64,000 nucleotides of DNA, taken from Celeribacter marinus (lineage in GTDB: Bacteria; Pseudomonadota; Alphaproteobacteria; Rhodobacterales; Rhodobacteraceae). The stretch covers positions 634,932-698,931 of the forward strand of contig NZ_CP012023.1 in NCBI RefSeq assembly GCF_001308265.1, in the 5' to 3' direction. The stretch's first letter is position 1. Each line of letters opens with the position of its first letter. A program made the position numbers and the translations under genes. Positions 47,524 through 55,945 of the stretch are shown one piece after another. The notes beneath the pieces were generated by a model. It ran no database searches and was not told the DNA's origin. It saw only the letters and a list, made by a program, of their open reading frames with translations.

Positions 47524-47529
47524 ATAGTA
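47524..47529 (-). promoter_or_regulatory. Candidate -10 element of the cytochrome-barrel gene
   Basis: TACTAT (minus strand) is centred exactly 32 bases downstream of the centre of the inverted repeat at 47550-47567, the same spacing as before the RTX gene. Confidence 0.45.
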
Positions 47530-47549
47530 TCGGGCGCCCGAAGCCCCAG

Positions 47550-47567
47550 ATTTAACCTACGTTAAAT
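47550..47567. promoter_or_regulatory. Candidate Crp/Fnr box upstream of the cytochrome-barrel gene
   Basis: ATTTAAC-CTAC-GTTAAAT is a perfect 7-bp inverted repeat with 4-base spacer, sharing the core TTAAC-N4-GTTAA with the box at 42900-42915. It lies 176 bases upstream of the start codon. Confidence 0.65.
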
Positions 47568-47643
47568 ATCGCACAGATAAATGCGGTCCGTTGCACGCGG
47601 CAAACCGACCGATCATTCGTCTTTAAAGTCAATGAAATCAAAT

Positions 47644-47727
47644 TGGTGCGGGTGAAGGGACTCGAACCCCCACGCCATAGGCGCCAGAACCTAAATCTGG
47701 TGCGTCTACCAATTCCGCCACACCCGC
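47644..47727 (-). tRNA. tRNA-Leu (anticodon UAG)
   Basis: Read on the minus strand, GCGGGTG starts the acceptor stem and pairs with CACCCGC at the 3' end, with an encoded CCA. The D-arm contains AATTGGTAGAC, the anticodon stem CCAGA/TCTGG encloses a loop with TAG, a variable arm of class II size follows, and the T-arm carries GGTTCGAGTCC. It reads CUA and other CUN leucine codons. Confidence 0.95.
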
Positions 47728-48015
47728 ATCCGATTTGCGCGACTGATACCGTGAGACGGCGCGAGGCACAAGATCAATTGCACAGGTTCCTAAAGAACGT
47801 TTGCATATCAATGCCATTCGAAATCACTGCCAACACGGTGGGCGCGGCATCGAAAAGGGGGCGCGGCCCCGCACGGGTGGCCGTGAAATGCGTGGTATTC
47901 TCGTCATTAATCGCGATCAAAAGCAGGTTTGTCACAAAATGGCCCTAGGCGTTAACCATTTATTGCCATAGTTTTGAGAAAAAACTGAGGCAGATAAAAA
48001 ACGAGCGAGGGCGAC

Positions 48016-48324
48016 ATGTCTAGAAAAGACACGCGTCGTGACCAAGGACCGAATCCGTCCTTAAGGTTGCGCATTTCCGACTTTCTTCCCGATTTCTCGG
48101 CAGGCTTGCCAATGGGAACAAAAATCATGACCGCCGATGGCGCACTTCCGGTGGAGTACCTTGAACCTGGCGACCGGATTATTACGCGCTCTGGCATGAA
48201 GGTGTTGCGCGGGATTGATACGCCTGCCCCGCACCGGTTTCAGCTTACGTTTGACCGCGTCGAGGTGATCTATGCGGATGGTCTGCAAATCAAAACGGAC
48301 ACGGGCGAGGCCATCGCGGCGTAA
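48016..48324 (+). CDS. Small Hint-domain fragment protein
   Basis: A 102-residue protein. The middle resembles the start of Hint (hedgehog/intein) domains of the type abundant in roseobacters: GTKIMTADGALPVEYLEPGDRIITRSGMKVLRGI. A catalytic cysteine that usually opens a Hint domain (C or S before the first strand, as in C-F-xxGT) is absent: residues before GTKIM are SAGLPM. The domain is also too short, ending after one half. It may be a relic or a stand-alone regulator; no splicing activity should be expected. A terminator follows. Confidence 0.6.
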   Translation: MSRKDTRRDQGPNPSLRLRISDFLPDFSAGLPMGTKIMTADGALPVEYLEPGDRIITRSGMKVLRGIDTPAPHRFQLTFDRVEVIYADGLQIKTDTGEAIAA

Positions 48325-48351
48325 GCTCTCGACACAGATCCACGCATTATT

Positions 48352-48382
48352 AAAAGCCGTCCCCTAAATGTGGGCGGCTTTG
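48352..48382 (+). terminator. Terminator after the Hint-fragment gene
   Basis: AAAGCCG-CCC and GGG-CGGCTTT arms pair with one bulged T around CTAAATGT; a short T run follows. Confidence 0.6.
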
Positions 48383-48420
48383 TTACGGCTTGGGGTGGTG
48401 ACAGATTGGCTCAGCCGCGC

Positions 48421-49287
48421 CTACAGCCCCAAAGCACGAAAAACATGCGGCACAGCGTCAGGCAAATCTTCGGCAATTAGCCCTGCGCCGACAACGCGCG
48501 CCGCCTCGACATGTAGATAAGCGCCCGTTTGCGCGGCGTCTTGCGGCGTAAATCCACGTGCCAAAAGCCCCGCAATCATCCCCGCCAGAACATCCCCCGC
48601 CCCCGCTGTCGCAAGCCAAGGCGCCGCGCGCCCACCAACCGCGCCATGCGTGACCGCCCGCCCATCGGCAGACGCGATCACCGTCTCGGCCCCTTTCAAC
48701 AGAACCGTGCACCCCGCGCGCTTTGCCGCGGCGCGGGTCGCGTCGATTTTGGAATGGGGCGCGCCTGTGATTGCTGCGGCGTCAATGTTGGCAGCAATGT
48801 CAGGGAACAGACGCTTGAACTCACCCGCGTGCGGCGTGAGCACACAGGCGGGGTGCACCGCGTCAAACCCGAGCGAGGCCAAGGTGGTGAGCGCATCGGC
48901 GTCAATCACGGTCGGTCGATTGGCGGCGAGAACAGCGGGCAAAAACGCCCCTGCCCGCGCGATCCCAAACGCCGGACCGACACAAAGCGCCGTGATCCGG
49001 GCATCCATGAGGGTCGCAGTTAACGCTTCCGGCGTATCAACCTCGGTGAGCATAATGGCGGTCAGATGTGCTGCGTTTTCGGCCAGTGCCTCATGTGGCG
49101 TGGCCACACTCACAAGCCCCGCCCCGACACGAAGCGCACCGCGGGCCGCAAGGCGCGCAGCCCCCGTATGACCCGTTGGGCCACACAAAATAAGCGCGTG
49201 CCCGTGGGTGAATTTGTGATCCTGAGACGATTTGCGCAGCTGGTCTTTGATCTCTGGGGTGAGGGTTAACAATTGAGCATCATTCAT
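48421..49287 (-). CDS. nnrD: ADP-dependent NAD(P)H-hydrate dehydratase
   Basis: A 288-residue ribokinase-fold repair enzyme that uses ADP (or ATP) to restore hydrated NADH/NADPH. Family segments are HGHALILCGPTGHTGAARLAARGALRVGAGLVSVAT, VIDADALT, LTPHAGEFKRL, VLLKGAETVIA and the anion-hole motif ATAGAGDVLAGMIAGLLA. Most bacteria fuse this to an epimerase (NnrE) domain of about 200 residues; here only the dehydratase domain is present. The ATG at 49287 has AGGTG upstream; a GTG two codons earlier is the alternative. It is divergent from glnB. Confidence 0.9.
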   Translation of the reverse strand: MNDAQLLTLTPEIKDQLRKSSQDHKFTHGHALILCGPTGHTGAARLAARGALRVGAGLVSVATPHEALAENAAHLTAIMLTEVDTPEALTATLMDARITALCVGPAFGIARAGAFLPAVLAANRPTVIDADALTTLASLGFDAVHPACVLTPHAGEFKRLFPDIAANIDAAAITGAPHSKIDATRAAAKRAGCTVLLKGAETVIASADGRAVTHGAVGGRAAPWLATAGAGDVLAGMIAGLLARGFTPQDAAQTGAYLHVEAARVVGAGLIAEDLPDAVPHVFRALGL

Positions 49288-49390
49288 GTGCACCTGCCTA
49301 AAAAGTTTTCAAAATGCCTATTCCGAATCCACATTGCACAAATTATAAGCAAATGGGTGGAATCCTGTGGGCACTCTGAGCTATGCTTAG

Positions 49391-49801
<411 letters not shown>

Positions 49802-49888
49802 GACAGGGCATATGGTGGATTTATCCGCCGGTTCGCCCGTTCAACCCATATCGTAAGAAACACTCATAACTAAAGGAACTAGGTCACC

Positions 49889-51295
49889 ATGGGCATCAAA
49901 GACGTTCTCAAGACCATCAAAGACGAAGACGTACAATACGTCGACGTCCGTTTCACCGACCCACGCGGCAAGTTGCAGCACGTTACACTGCGCCACACCG
50001 AAGTGGACGAAGATTTCTTCGAAGAGGGCTTCATGTTTGATGGCTCGTCCATCGAAGGTTGGAAATCCATCGACCAGTCCGACATGAAACTGATCCTCGA
50101 TCCGGATTCGGCCTACATCGATCCGTTCTACGCCGAGAAAACACTGTGCATTCACTGTTCCGTGGTTGAGCCTGACACTGGCGAAGCCTATGACCGTGAC
50201 CCACGCGGCACAGCCGAAAAAGCCGAAGCATATTTGGTTGCTTCGGGCATTGGCGACACGTTCTACTGTGGTCCTGAGGCTGAGTTCTTCTTGTTCGACG
50301 ATGTGCGCTACTCCGTTGAAATGAACAAAGTGTCCTTCTCTGTCGACGCGCTTGACGCGGCATGGAACTCCGACACCGAGTACGAAATGGGCAACACAGG
50401 CCACCGTCCGGGCATCAAAGGCGGCTACTTCCCCGTCAACCCGATTGACGATGGTCAAGACATCCGTGGCGAAATGCTGACCACCATGGCCAACATGGGC
50501 ATGAAGGTCGACAAGCACCACCACGAAGTGGCGTCTTGTCAGCACGAGCTTGGTCTTATCTTTGGTTCGCTGACAAAGCAGGCCGACGAGCTTCAAAAAT
50601 ACAAATACGTTGTCCACAACGTGGCACACGCTTACGGCAAAACAGCAACGTTTATGCCAAAGCCGATCGCAGGCGACAACGGCACAGGCATGCACGTGAA
50701 CATGTCCATCTGGAAAGACGGCAAGCCGCTCTTTGCAGGCGACAAATACGCAGATCTGTCTGACGAAGCCTTGTGGTTCATTGGCGGCATCTTGAAGCAC
50801 GCCAAAGCCCTGAACGCCTTCACCAACCCGTCGACAAACTCCTACAAGCGTTTGATCCCGGGCTTTGAAGCTCCTGTTTTGCGTGCGTATTCCGCGTCCA
50901 ACCGCTCCGGTTGTGTTCGTATCCCGTGGTCGGAATCCCCCAAGGCGAAACGCGTCGAAGCACGTTTCCCCGATCCATCTGCCAACCCGTACCTGTGCTT
51001 TGCGGCCCTGCTCATGGCTGGCCTCGACGGCATCAAGAACAAGATCGATCCGGGCCCTGCGTCAGACAAAGACCTGTACGACCTGCCACCCGAAGAGTTG
51101 GCCGGCATCCCGACCGTCTGTGCCTCGCTGCGCGAAGCCCTCGACGAGTTGGAAAAAGACATGGACTTCCTGCTTGCAGGCGACGTGTTCACCAAAGGTC
51201 AAATCGAAGGCTACATGGGCCTGAAATGGAACGAAGTGTACGCCTACGAGCACACACCTCACCCCATCGAGTACAAGATGTACTACTCCTGCTAA
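49889..51295 (+). CDS. glnA: Glutamine synthetase, type I
   Basis: A 468-residue GSI enzyme that makes glutamine from glutamate and ammonia. The N-terminal beta-grasp region (VDVRFTDPRGKLQHVTL), EEGFMFDGSSIEGW, the active-site ligands in GPEAEFFLFD and KHHHEVASCQHE, NGTGMHVNMSIW, and the adenylylation-site tyrosine Y397 in KDLYDLPPEE are all present, so control by the GlnE adenylyltransferase is expected. It is co-transcribed with glnB and followed by a strong terminator. Confidence 0.98.
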   Translation: MGIKDVLKTIKDEDVQYVDVRFTDPRGKLQHVTLRHTEVDEDFFEEGFMFDGSSIEGWKSIDQSDMKLILDPDSAYIDPFYAEKTLCIHCSVVEPDTGEAYDRDPRGTAEKAEAYLVASGIGDTFYCGPEAEFFLFDDVRYSVEMNKVSFSVDALDAAWNSDTEYEMGNTGHRPGIKGGYFPVNPIDDGQDIRGEMLTTMANMGMKVDKHHHEVASCQHELGLIFGSLTKQADELQKYKYVVHNVAHAYGKTATFMPKPIAGDNGTGMHVNMSIWKDGKPLFAGDKYADLSDEALWFIGGILKHAKALNAFTNPSTNSYKRLIPGFEAPVLRAYSASNRSGCVRIPWSESPKAKRVEARFPDPSANPYLCFAALLMAGLDGIKNKIDPGPASDKDLYDLPPEELAGIPTVCASLREALDELEKDMDFLLAGDVFTKGQIEGYMGLKWNEVYAYEHTPHPIEYKMYYSC

Positions 51296-51318
51296 TCGGC
51301 AGACGTAGTACGGAATTG

Positions 51319-51349
51319 AAAAGGGCCACCCTTGTGGGTGGCCCTTTTT
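51319..51349. terminator. Terminator after glnA (bidirectional)
   Basis: AAAAGGGCCACCC and GGGTGGCCCTTTT pair perfectly around a 4-base loop, followed by T. The converging acetyltransferase gene may use it as well. Confidence 0.9.
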
Positions 51350-51397
51350 GCATGTGATGCGCTAAATTTTCCCGACAAGACTGTCATCTGGGACAGT

Positions 51398-51886
51398 TTA
51401 GCGTGCCGCGAGCATCGGTAGGATCAAACCCCACTTGGTCTCTTGGGGTGGTCCGGCGGGTCTAAACCCCAACTTTGTATAGACCGCTATTGCGCGGTGG
51501 TTATCTGGGTGCGGATCGGTCGCGATCACGGGCGCGCCAGAATCAAACAACGCCTGCACGCGCGCGCCAATAAACGCCGTGCCATGCCCCACGCCCACCA
51601 TGTCGGGCTCTGCGATGTATTGATCAATGCCTCGCGCGCCGTTGGGTAGGCTGGCGAAATGATGATCGTCCCATCCATGCACGGTGTAATCTTGCATAAA
51701 GGCAAAGGGGTGGTCCTGCGATGACACGATGAAACGCGAGACACGCGGATCGTTTATCTCCTCGTCAGTATAGGGATCGGTTGACCCCCACCACGCACGC
51801 ACATGGGGGCGCGCTTGCCACTGACAGAGCATCGCCACATCATCGCGTGTCACACGGCGAAAGTCATATATTTTAGATGCAATCAT
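51398..51886 (-). CDS. GNAT family N-acetyltransferase
   Basis: A 162-residue acetyltransferase resembling the AAC(6')-like/siderophore acyltransferase group (Acetyltransf_8): FRRVTRDDVAMLCQWQARPHVRAWW, then FAFMQDYTVHGW, the acetyl-CoA region GIDQYIAEPDMVGVGHGTAFI, and the last part IATDPHPDNHRAIAVYTKLGF. The arrangement is like aminoglycoside 6'-acetyltransferases, but chromosomal relatives often have other substrates, so resistance should not be inferred. It converges on glnA. Its ribosome site is weak. Confidence 0.75.
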   Translation of the reverse strand: MIASKIYDFRRVTRDDVAMLCQWQARPHVRAWWGSTDPYTDEEINDPRVSRFIVSSQDHPFAFMQDYTVHGWDDHHFASLPNGARGIDQYIAEPDMVGVGHGTAFIGARVQALFDSGAPVIATDPHPDNHRAIAVYTKLGFRPAGPPQETKWGLILPMLAAR

Positions 51887-51941
51887 GTGGGCACTTTAAC
51901 ATATCGAGACACAAATGTCTGGACGCCCGTCCGCCCATACA

Positions 51942-51972
51942 AAAAGGGCGCGCCCTGCGGCACGCCCTTTTG
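51942..51972 (-). terminator. Terminator after bioY
   Basis: AAAAAGGGCG and the complementary CGCCCTTTT form a GC-rich stem with an inner CG-rich extension; T-runs occur on both strands. It lies 22 bases after the bioY stop. Confidence 0.75.
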
Positions 51973-51993
51973 CTATTCAATTTTGATCACGCC

Positions 51994-52593
51994 TTAGCCG
52001 CGGGCGCGGCCTACGAACTTCCATGCAGCGGGCAAAACCATTGCTGCAAGGGCGAGTTTCAGCGCGTCACCGATGAGGAACGGTGTCAAACCCCATGCAA
52101 GGATCGGCTTGTCCACACCGTACAGAACGGCGAGCCAGATCAGGCCGGGGACGTAGATCAATGCGTTACCGAGTAGCATGGCACCGGCCATTTTCACGGG
52201 GCTGCGATCCCAACCGGCGCGTGCGGCCATGCCGAGTGCGACAGTCGCCAAAACGTAACCCACGAGGTAGCCGCCTGTGCCGCCCATCATGTAGGTGATG
52301 CCGTGCGCCTCAGCGGAAGAGCCTGCAAATACGTCAAAACCGAGCGCACCGACGAGCATGTAAAGCGCGATGGTGGCAAGGCCGAGGCGTGGACCGTAAG
52401 CTGCGCCAAGCGAGAGCACTGCAAAGGTGCCCATCGTGATCGGCACGGGCCACATCGGCACGGCAATTTTGGCGGAGATCGAAAGGATCATCACACCCGC
52501 GACGACAAGCGCCACCTGCTTGGCCCGCAATGCGGTGCCCTCATTTGCGCCAAATGCTTCGGCAAGCACTTTATCGGTCATTGCAATCGCCAT
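51994..52593 (-). CDS. bioY: Biotin transporter BioY
   Basis: A 199-residue membrane protein with six hydrophobic segments, the substrate-binding S component of a biotin ECF transporter. The family motifs are IAVPMWPVPITMGTFAVLSLGAAYGPRLGLAT, GGTGGYLVGY and the final helices. No bioM/bioN energising genes are adjacent; solitary BioY can transport biotin in some alphaproteobacteria. A GGGA-type ribosome site precedes the ATG. No BioR-type site was seen in the 150 bases upstream. Confidence 0.9.
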   Translation of the reverse strand: MAIAMTDKVLAEAFGANEGTALRAKQVALVVAGVMILSISAKIAVPMWPVPITMGTFAVLSLGAAYGPRLGLATIALYMLVGALGFDVFAGSSAEAHGITYMMGGTGGYLVGYVLATVALGMAARAGWDRSPVKMAGAMLLGNALIYVPGLIWLAVLYGVDKPILAWGLTPFLIGDALKLALAAMVLPAAWKFVGRARG

Positions 52594-52747
52594 GGATCAT
52601 CCCTTTCCCGCGAGATTAATAGTGTTGATGTCGATTTTGCCCCATGCGTGCCTCAAGGGCAAGCGCATAGAGAGGGTGAGGCCCCAAATTCGGGCAAATT
52701 CGCAAAGTCTCTGCAAACCCGAACGCGCAATTTGCAAACCGCCCGCC

Positions 52748-53164
52748 TCAACTGCGTGAAAATTCGGTGAGTGATGTGTAGTCTTTGCGCGGGCCGTGGA
52801 CGCGCCACGTCACCTGCCAGAGGGGCCACGCCGAAAAGTCGTAGGTGACATCATAGCGATCAGGCGGACAATCATGCGTGGCACTTACCACATCACCCCG
52901 CGGATCAAAGGCATGGAAAAACCGCCCATCATCAAAATAAACTGCGATATCAGACCCTTGGGAGGTCCACGCATAGCGTCTCTCGGCCTTGAGTGCCACG
53001 GATGCGCCCACAAACTGCAAGGTGCCGACCTCTGCCTGAACAAGGCCGCCACCCTGAGGGGTAAAGCTGCACTGTCCAACCAACTGCGCGTTTGGCCCAC
53101 CTGTGAAATCGGTGATTGTGCGGGTGATGTGCCATGTCCCGTCAAAGTCGATGAGTTGTCGCAT
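52748..53164 (-). CDS. DUF6314 family protein
   Basis: A 138-residue soluble protein of lipocalin-like beta composition: FDGTWHITRTITDFTGGPNAQLVGQCSF, then GGLVQAEVGTL, RRYAWTSQGSDIAVYFDDGRFFHAF and CPPDRYDVTYDF. I recognise it as the DUF6314 type, a small alphaproteobacterial family without known reaction. I start it at the ATG at 53164 because the 18 codons before it lack beta-type sequence. It is divergent from purB, with 131 bases between the starts. Confidence 0.7.
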   Translation of the reverse strand: MRQLIDFDGTWHITRTITDFTGGPNAQLVGQCSFTPQGGGLVQAEVGTLQFVGASVALKAERRYAWTSQGSDIAVYFDDGRFFHAFDPRGDVVSATHDCPPDRYDVTYDFSAWPLWQVTWRVHGPRKDYTSLTEFSRS

Positions 53165-53295
53165 ATCCGCCCTCGCTGCTGTGATGCTTAAATACGCCTG
53201 CACATGGCGCGGCTGCAACCCCGCGCTCTTGCCCTTTGCCTTCCCCCGGCGTAAAGACGCGGGCGAAATCCCTGCTCAAACGGAAAGGTCCGCCG

Positions 53296-54600
53296 ATGAT
53301 CCCCCGCTATGCCCGCAAAGAGATGGTCGACATCTGGGAACCCGCCACCAAGTTCAAAATCTGGTACGAGATCGAGGCCCACGCCTGTGACGCCCAAGCC
53401 GATCTTGGCGTGATCCCACGCGAAAACGCTGATGCTGTGTGGAAAGCCAAAGACGTCGAATTCGACGTGGCCCGCATTGATGAAATCGAAGCGGTCACCA
53501 AACATGACGTCATCGCGTTTCTGACCCACCTCGCTGAGCATGTCGGCTCCGACGAGGCGCGGTTTGTCCATCAGGGCATGACATCCTCGGACGTTCTGGA
53601 CACCTGTTTCAACGTACAGCTTGTCCGCGCCTCCGACATTCTGGTCAAAGACCTCGAGGCGCTTCTGGCCGCACTCAAAAAACGCGCCATGGAGCACAAA
53701 ATGACCGTCCGCGTGGGCCGCTCGCACGGCATCCACGCCGAGCCGACCACGATGGGTCTGACCTTTGCACGGTTCTACGCCGAAATGGACCGCAACCTTG
53801 CGCGTCTCAAGCAGGCCCGCGCAGAGATCGCCACGGGCGCTATTTCGGGTGCCGTTGGCACATTCGCCAACATCGACCCGCGCGTCGAGGAACATGTGTG
53901 CGAAAAACTGGGCCTATCGCCCGAGCCGATCTCAACACAAGTCATCCCGCGCGACCGCCACGCGATGTTCTTTGCCGTACTGGGTGTGATTGCCTCGTCT
54001 ATCGAAAACGTAGCCACCGAAATTCGCCATATGCAGCGCACTGAAGTCCTTGAGGGGGCGGAGTTTTTCTCTGCGGGCCAAAAAGGCTCATCGGCGATGC
54101 CACACAAAAAGAACCCTGTGTTGACCGAAAACCTCACCGGTCTGGCCCGTTTGGTGCGCATGTCGGTCGTTCCTGCGATGGAAAACGTGACGCTGTGGCA
54201 CGAGCGCGATATTTCGCACTCTTCCGTGGAACGCGCGATTGGTCCCGATAGCACCGTGACGCTTGATTTCGCGCTCAACCGTTTGACGGGTGTCGTCGAC
54301 AAGATGTTGATTTTCCCTGACAACATGCTCGACAACATGAACAAATTCCCCGGTCTCGTGATGTCCCAGCGCGTTCTTTTGGCGCTCACCCAAGCGGGTG
54401 TGTCGCGTGAGGGTGCCTATTCCATGGTGCAACGCAACGCGCTTAAAGTCTGGGAGGAGCGCCTTGATTTCCAAGAGTTGTTGCTGGCGGATGACGAGGT
54501 GGTTGCGGCCCTTGGCGAAGATGGCATTCGCGCCAAATTCGACATGGACTATCACACCAAACACGTCGACACGATTTTTAGACGCGTCTTTGGCGAGTAA
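53296..54600 (+). CDS. purB: Adenylosuccinate lyase
   Basis: A 434-residue fumarase/aspartase-superfamily enzyme that releases fumarate from SAICAR and adenylosuccinate in purine synthesis. The N-terminus MIPRYARKEMVDIWEPATKFKIW, the acid/base histidine segments THLAEHV and GMTSSDVLDTC, GRSHGIHAEPTTMG, and the signature loop GSSAMPHKKNPVLTENL are present. The ATG at 53296 follows GGAAAGG; 20 in-frame codons upstream are not used. A terminator with six T residues follows the stop. Confidence 0.97.
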   Translation: MIPRYARKEMVDIWEPATKFKIWYEIEAHACDAQADLGVIPRENADAVWKAKDVEFDVARIDEIEAVTKHDVIAFLTHLAEHVGSDEARFVHQGMTSSDVLDTCFNVQLVRASDILVKDLEALLAALKKRAMEHKMTVRVGRSHGIHAEPTTMGLTFARFYAEMDRNLARLKQARAEIATGAISGAVGTFANIDPRVEEHVCEKLGLSPEPISTQVIPRDRHAMFFAVLGVIASSIENVATEIRHMQRTEVLEGAEFFSAGQKGSSAMPHKKNPVLTENLTGLARLVRMSVVPAMENVTLWHERDISHSSVERAIGPDSTVTLDFALNRLTGVVDKMLIFPDNMLDNMNKFPGLVMSQRVLLALTQAGVSREGAYSMVQRNALKVWEERLDFQELLLADDEVVAALGEDGIRAKFDMDYHTKHVDTIFRRVFGE

Positions 54601-54623
54601 ACCGTTATAAACGTAGATCAATT

Positions 54624-54658
54624 GCCCCCGCGCCCGACCATGGCGCGGGGGCTTTTTT
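54624..54658 (+). terminator. Terminator after purB
   Basis: GCCCCCGCGCC and GGCGCGGGGGC form an 11-bp stem, followed by TTTTTT. Confidence 0.92.
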
Positions 54659-54756
54659 ATGCGCATTTTTTGCAAAAACCGGACGGTAAGTAGCGAAGCG
54701 TTAAGGGTCTGGCCTTACACGTGGTCGCAATGAGGTGACAAAGGCGAGCAAAACGC

Positions 54757-55860
54757 GTGGACGGGCTACCGCAAATTTCGGACGAGATGGACGACCTCCC
54801 TGCGCTTGGCACAATGGGCGGCGGCTTTGGTGGCATGGATTTCCCATCAACCGTGTCGCGCATGCCTACGCAACTGTCGAAAAAGGCGAAAGCGGCGGTG
54901 ATCGTGCGCATTTTGGCCTCCGAGGAGGTCAAACTCTCGCTATCACATTTCCCCGAGAGAACTCAGGTTGAACTGGCCCGCCAGATGACCGATCTGCGCC
55001 ACATTGACCGCGAAACGATGATTGCCGTGGTCGAGGAGTTTCTTGAGGAACTGGAGGCCATTGGGGTCAGCTTTCCCGGGGGGCTTGAGGGTGCGTTGAA
55101 TTTACTAGACGGGACAATTTCGCCCGACACGGCCGCAAAACTGCGCAAACAGGCGGGGTTTTCGCTCACGGGCGATCCGTGGGAGCGCATTGCAGACATT
55201 GATCCCGAACGCCTCTTACCCATTTTGGAAACCGAAAGCGTCGAAGTCTGCGCTGTGATCTTGTCCAAACTCAAAGTGGCCAAAGCTGCCGCGCTCTTAT
55301 CGTTGATCCCCGGCGATCGCGCCCGCCGTGTGGCCTATGCGATTTCTAAAACCGCGTCCGTTTCGCCGGGCGTGGTTCAACGCATCGGCATTTCGGTGGC
55401 CGGTCAACTCGACAGCCAGCCGCCCAAAGCCTTTGCAGACGCACCCACCGAACGTGTCGGCGCGATTTTGAACTTTTCAAGTGCGTCCACCCGTGATGGC
55501 GTCCTTGAGGGATTGGACGAACGCGACAAAGAGTTCGCCGAGGAAGTGCGCAAAAACATCTTTACCTTTGCAAATATCGCGACCCGCGTCGATGCGCGCG
55601 ATATCTCCAAAGTCACCCGCGAAGTCGAACAAGACGCGCTTATCAAAGCGCTCGCAGGGGCTACTGGAGACGCAGAGCCTTCGCGCGAATTTATCCTGAG
55701 CAACATGTCCAAACGGATGGCAGACGGATTGCGCGAAGAGATGGAAAACCTTGGCAGCGTCAAAGAGGCCGATTCCGAGGCCGCTATGACCGCAGTTGTG
55801 ACCGCGATCCGCGAATTGGAAGCCGCGGGCGAGATATTCCTTTTGACGGGGGATGATTGA
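54757..55860 (+). CDS. fliG: Flagellar motor switch protein FliG (isolated copy)
   Basis: A 367-residue FliG: the N-terminal domain (LSKKAKAAVIVRILASEEVKLSLSHFPERTQVELARQMTDL), the middle domain, and the C-terminal torque domain (FTFANIATRVDARDISKVTREVEQDALIKALAGATGD, ILSNMSKRMADGLREEMENLG), whose charged residues contact the stator. A 38-residue N-terminal extension precedes the usual start. GTG start; no other flagellar gene is in the window, although che genes lie 20 kb away. The DMT gene may be co-transcribed. Confidence 0.9.
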   Translation: MDGLPQISDEMDDLPALGTMGGGFGGMDFPSTVSRMPTQLSKKAKAAVIVRILASEEVKLSLSHFPERTQVELARQMTDLRHIDRETMIAVVEEFLEELEAIGVSFPGGLEGALNLLDGTISPDTAAKLRKQAGFSLTGDPWERIADIDPERLLPILETESVEVCAVILSKLKVAKAAALLSLIPGDRARRVAYAISKTASVSPGVVQRIGISVAGQLDSQPPKAFADAPTERVGAILNFSSASTRDGVLEGLDERDKEFAEEVRKNIFTFANIATRVDARDISKVTREVEQDALIKALAGATGDAEPSREFILSNMSKRMADGLREEMENLGSVKEADSEAAMTAVVTAIRELEAAGEIFLLTGDD

Positions 55861-55945
55861 TGTCCTTAACTCGGCGCGATCACATCGAAATATAAGCTGG
55901 GCACTTTGCGCCTATCTCCTGTGCAAGCGCGGCCACTTTGACCAT

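Noticed and set aside
47940..47965. TTAA-N7-TTGC near the Hint-fragment gene as a CtrA box
   Set aside because: Two mismatches to TTAA-N7-TTAA, and AT-rich sequence makes it common by chance.
49841..50800. A 319-codon open frame opposite glnA
   Set aside because: Antisense shadow of glutamine synthetase.
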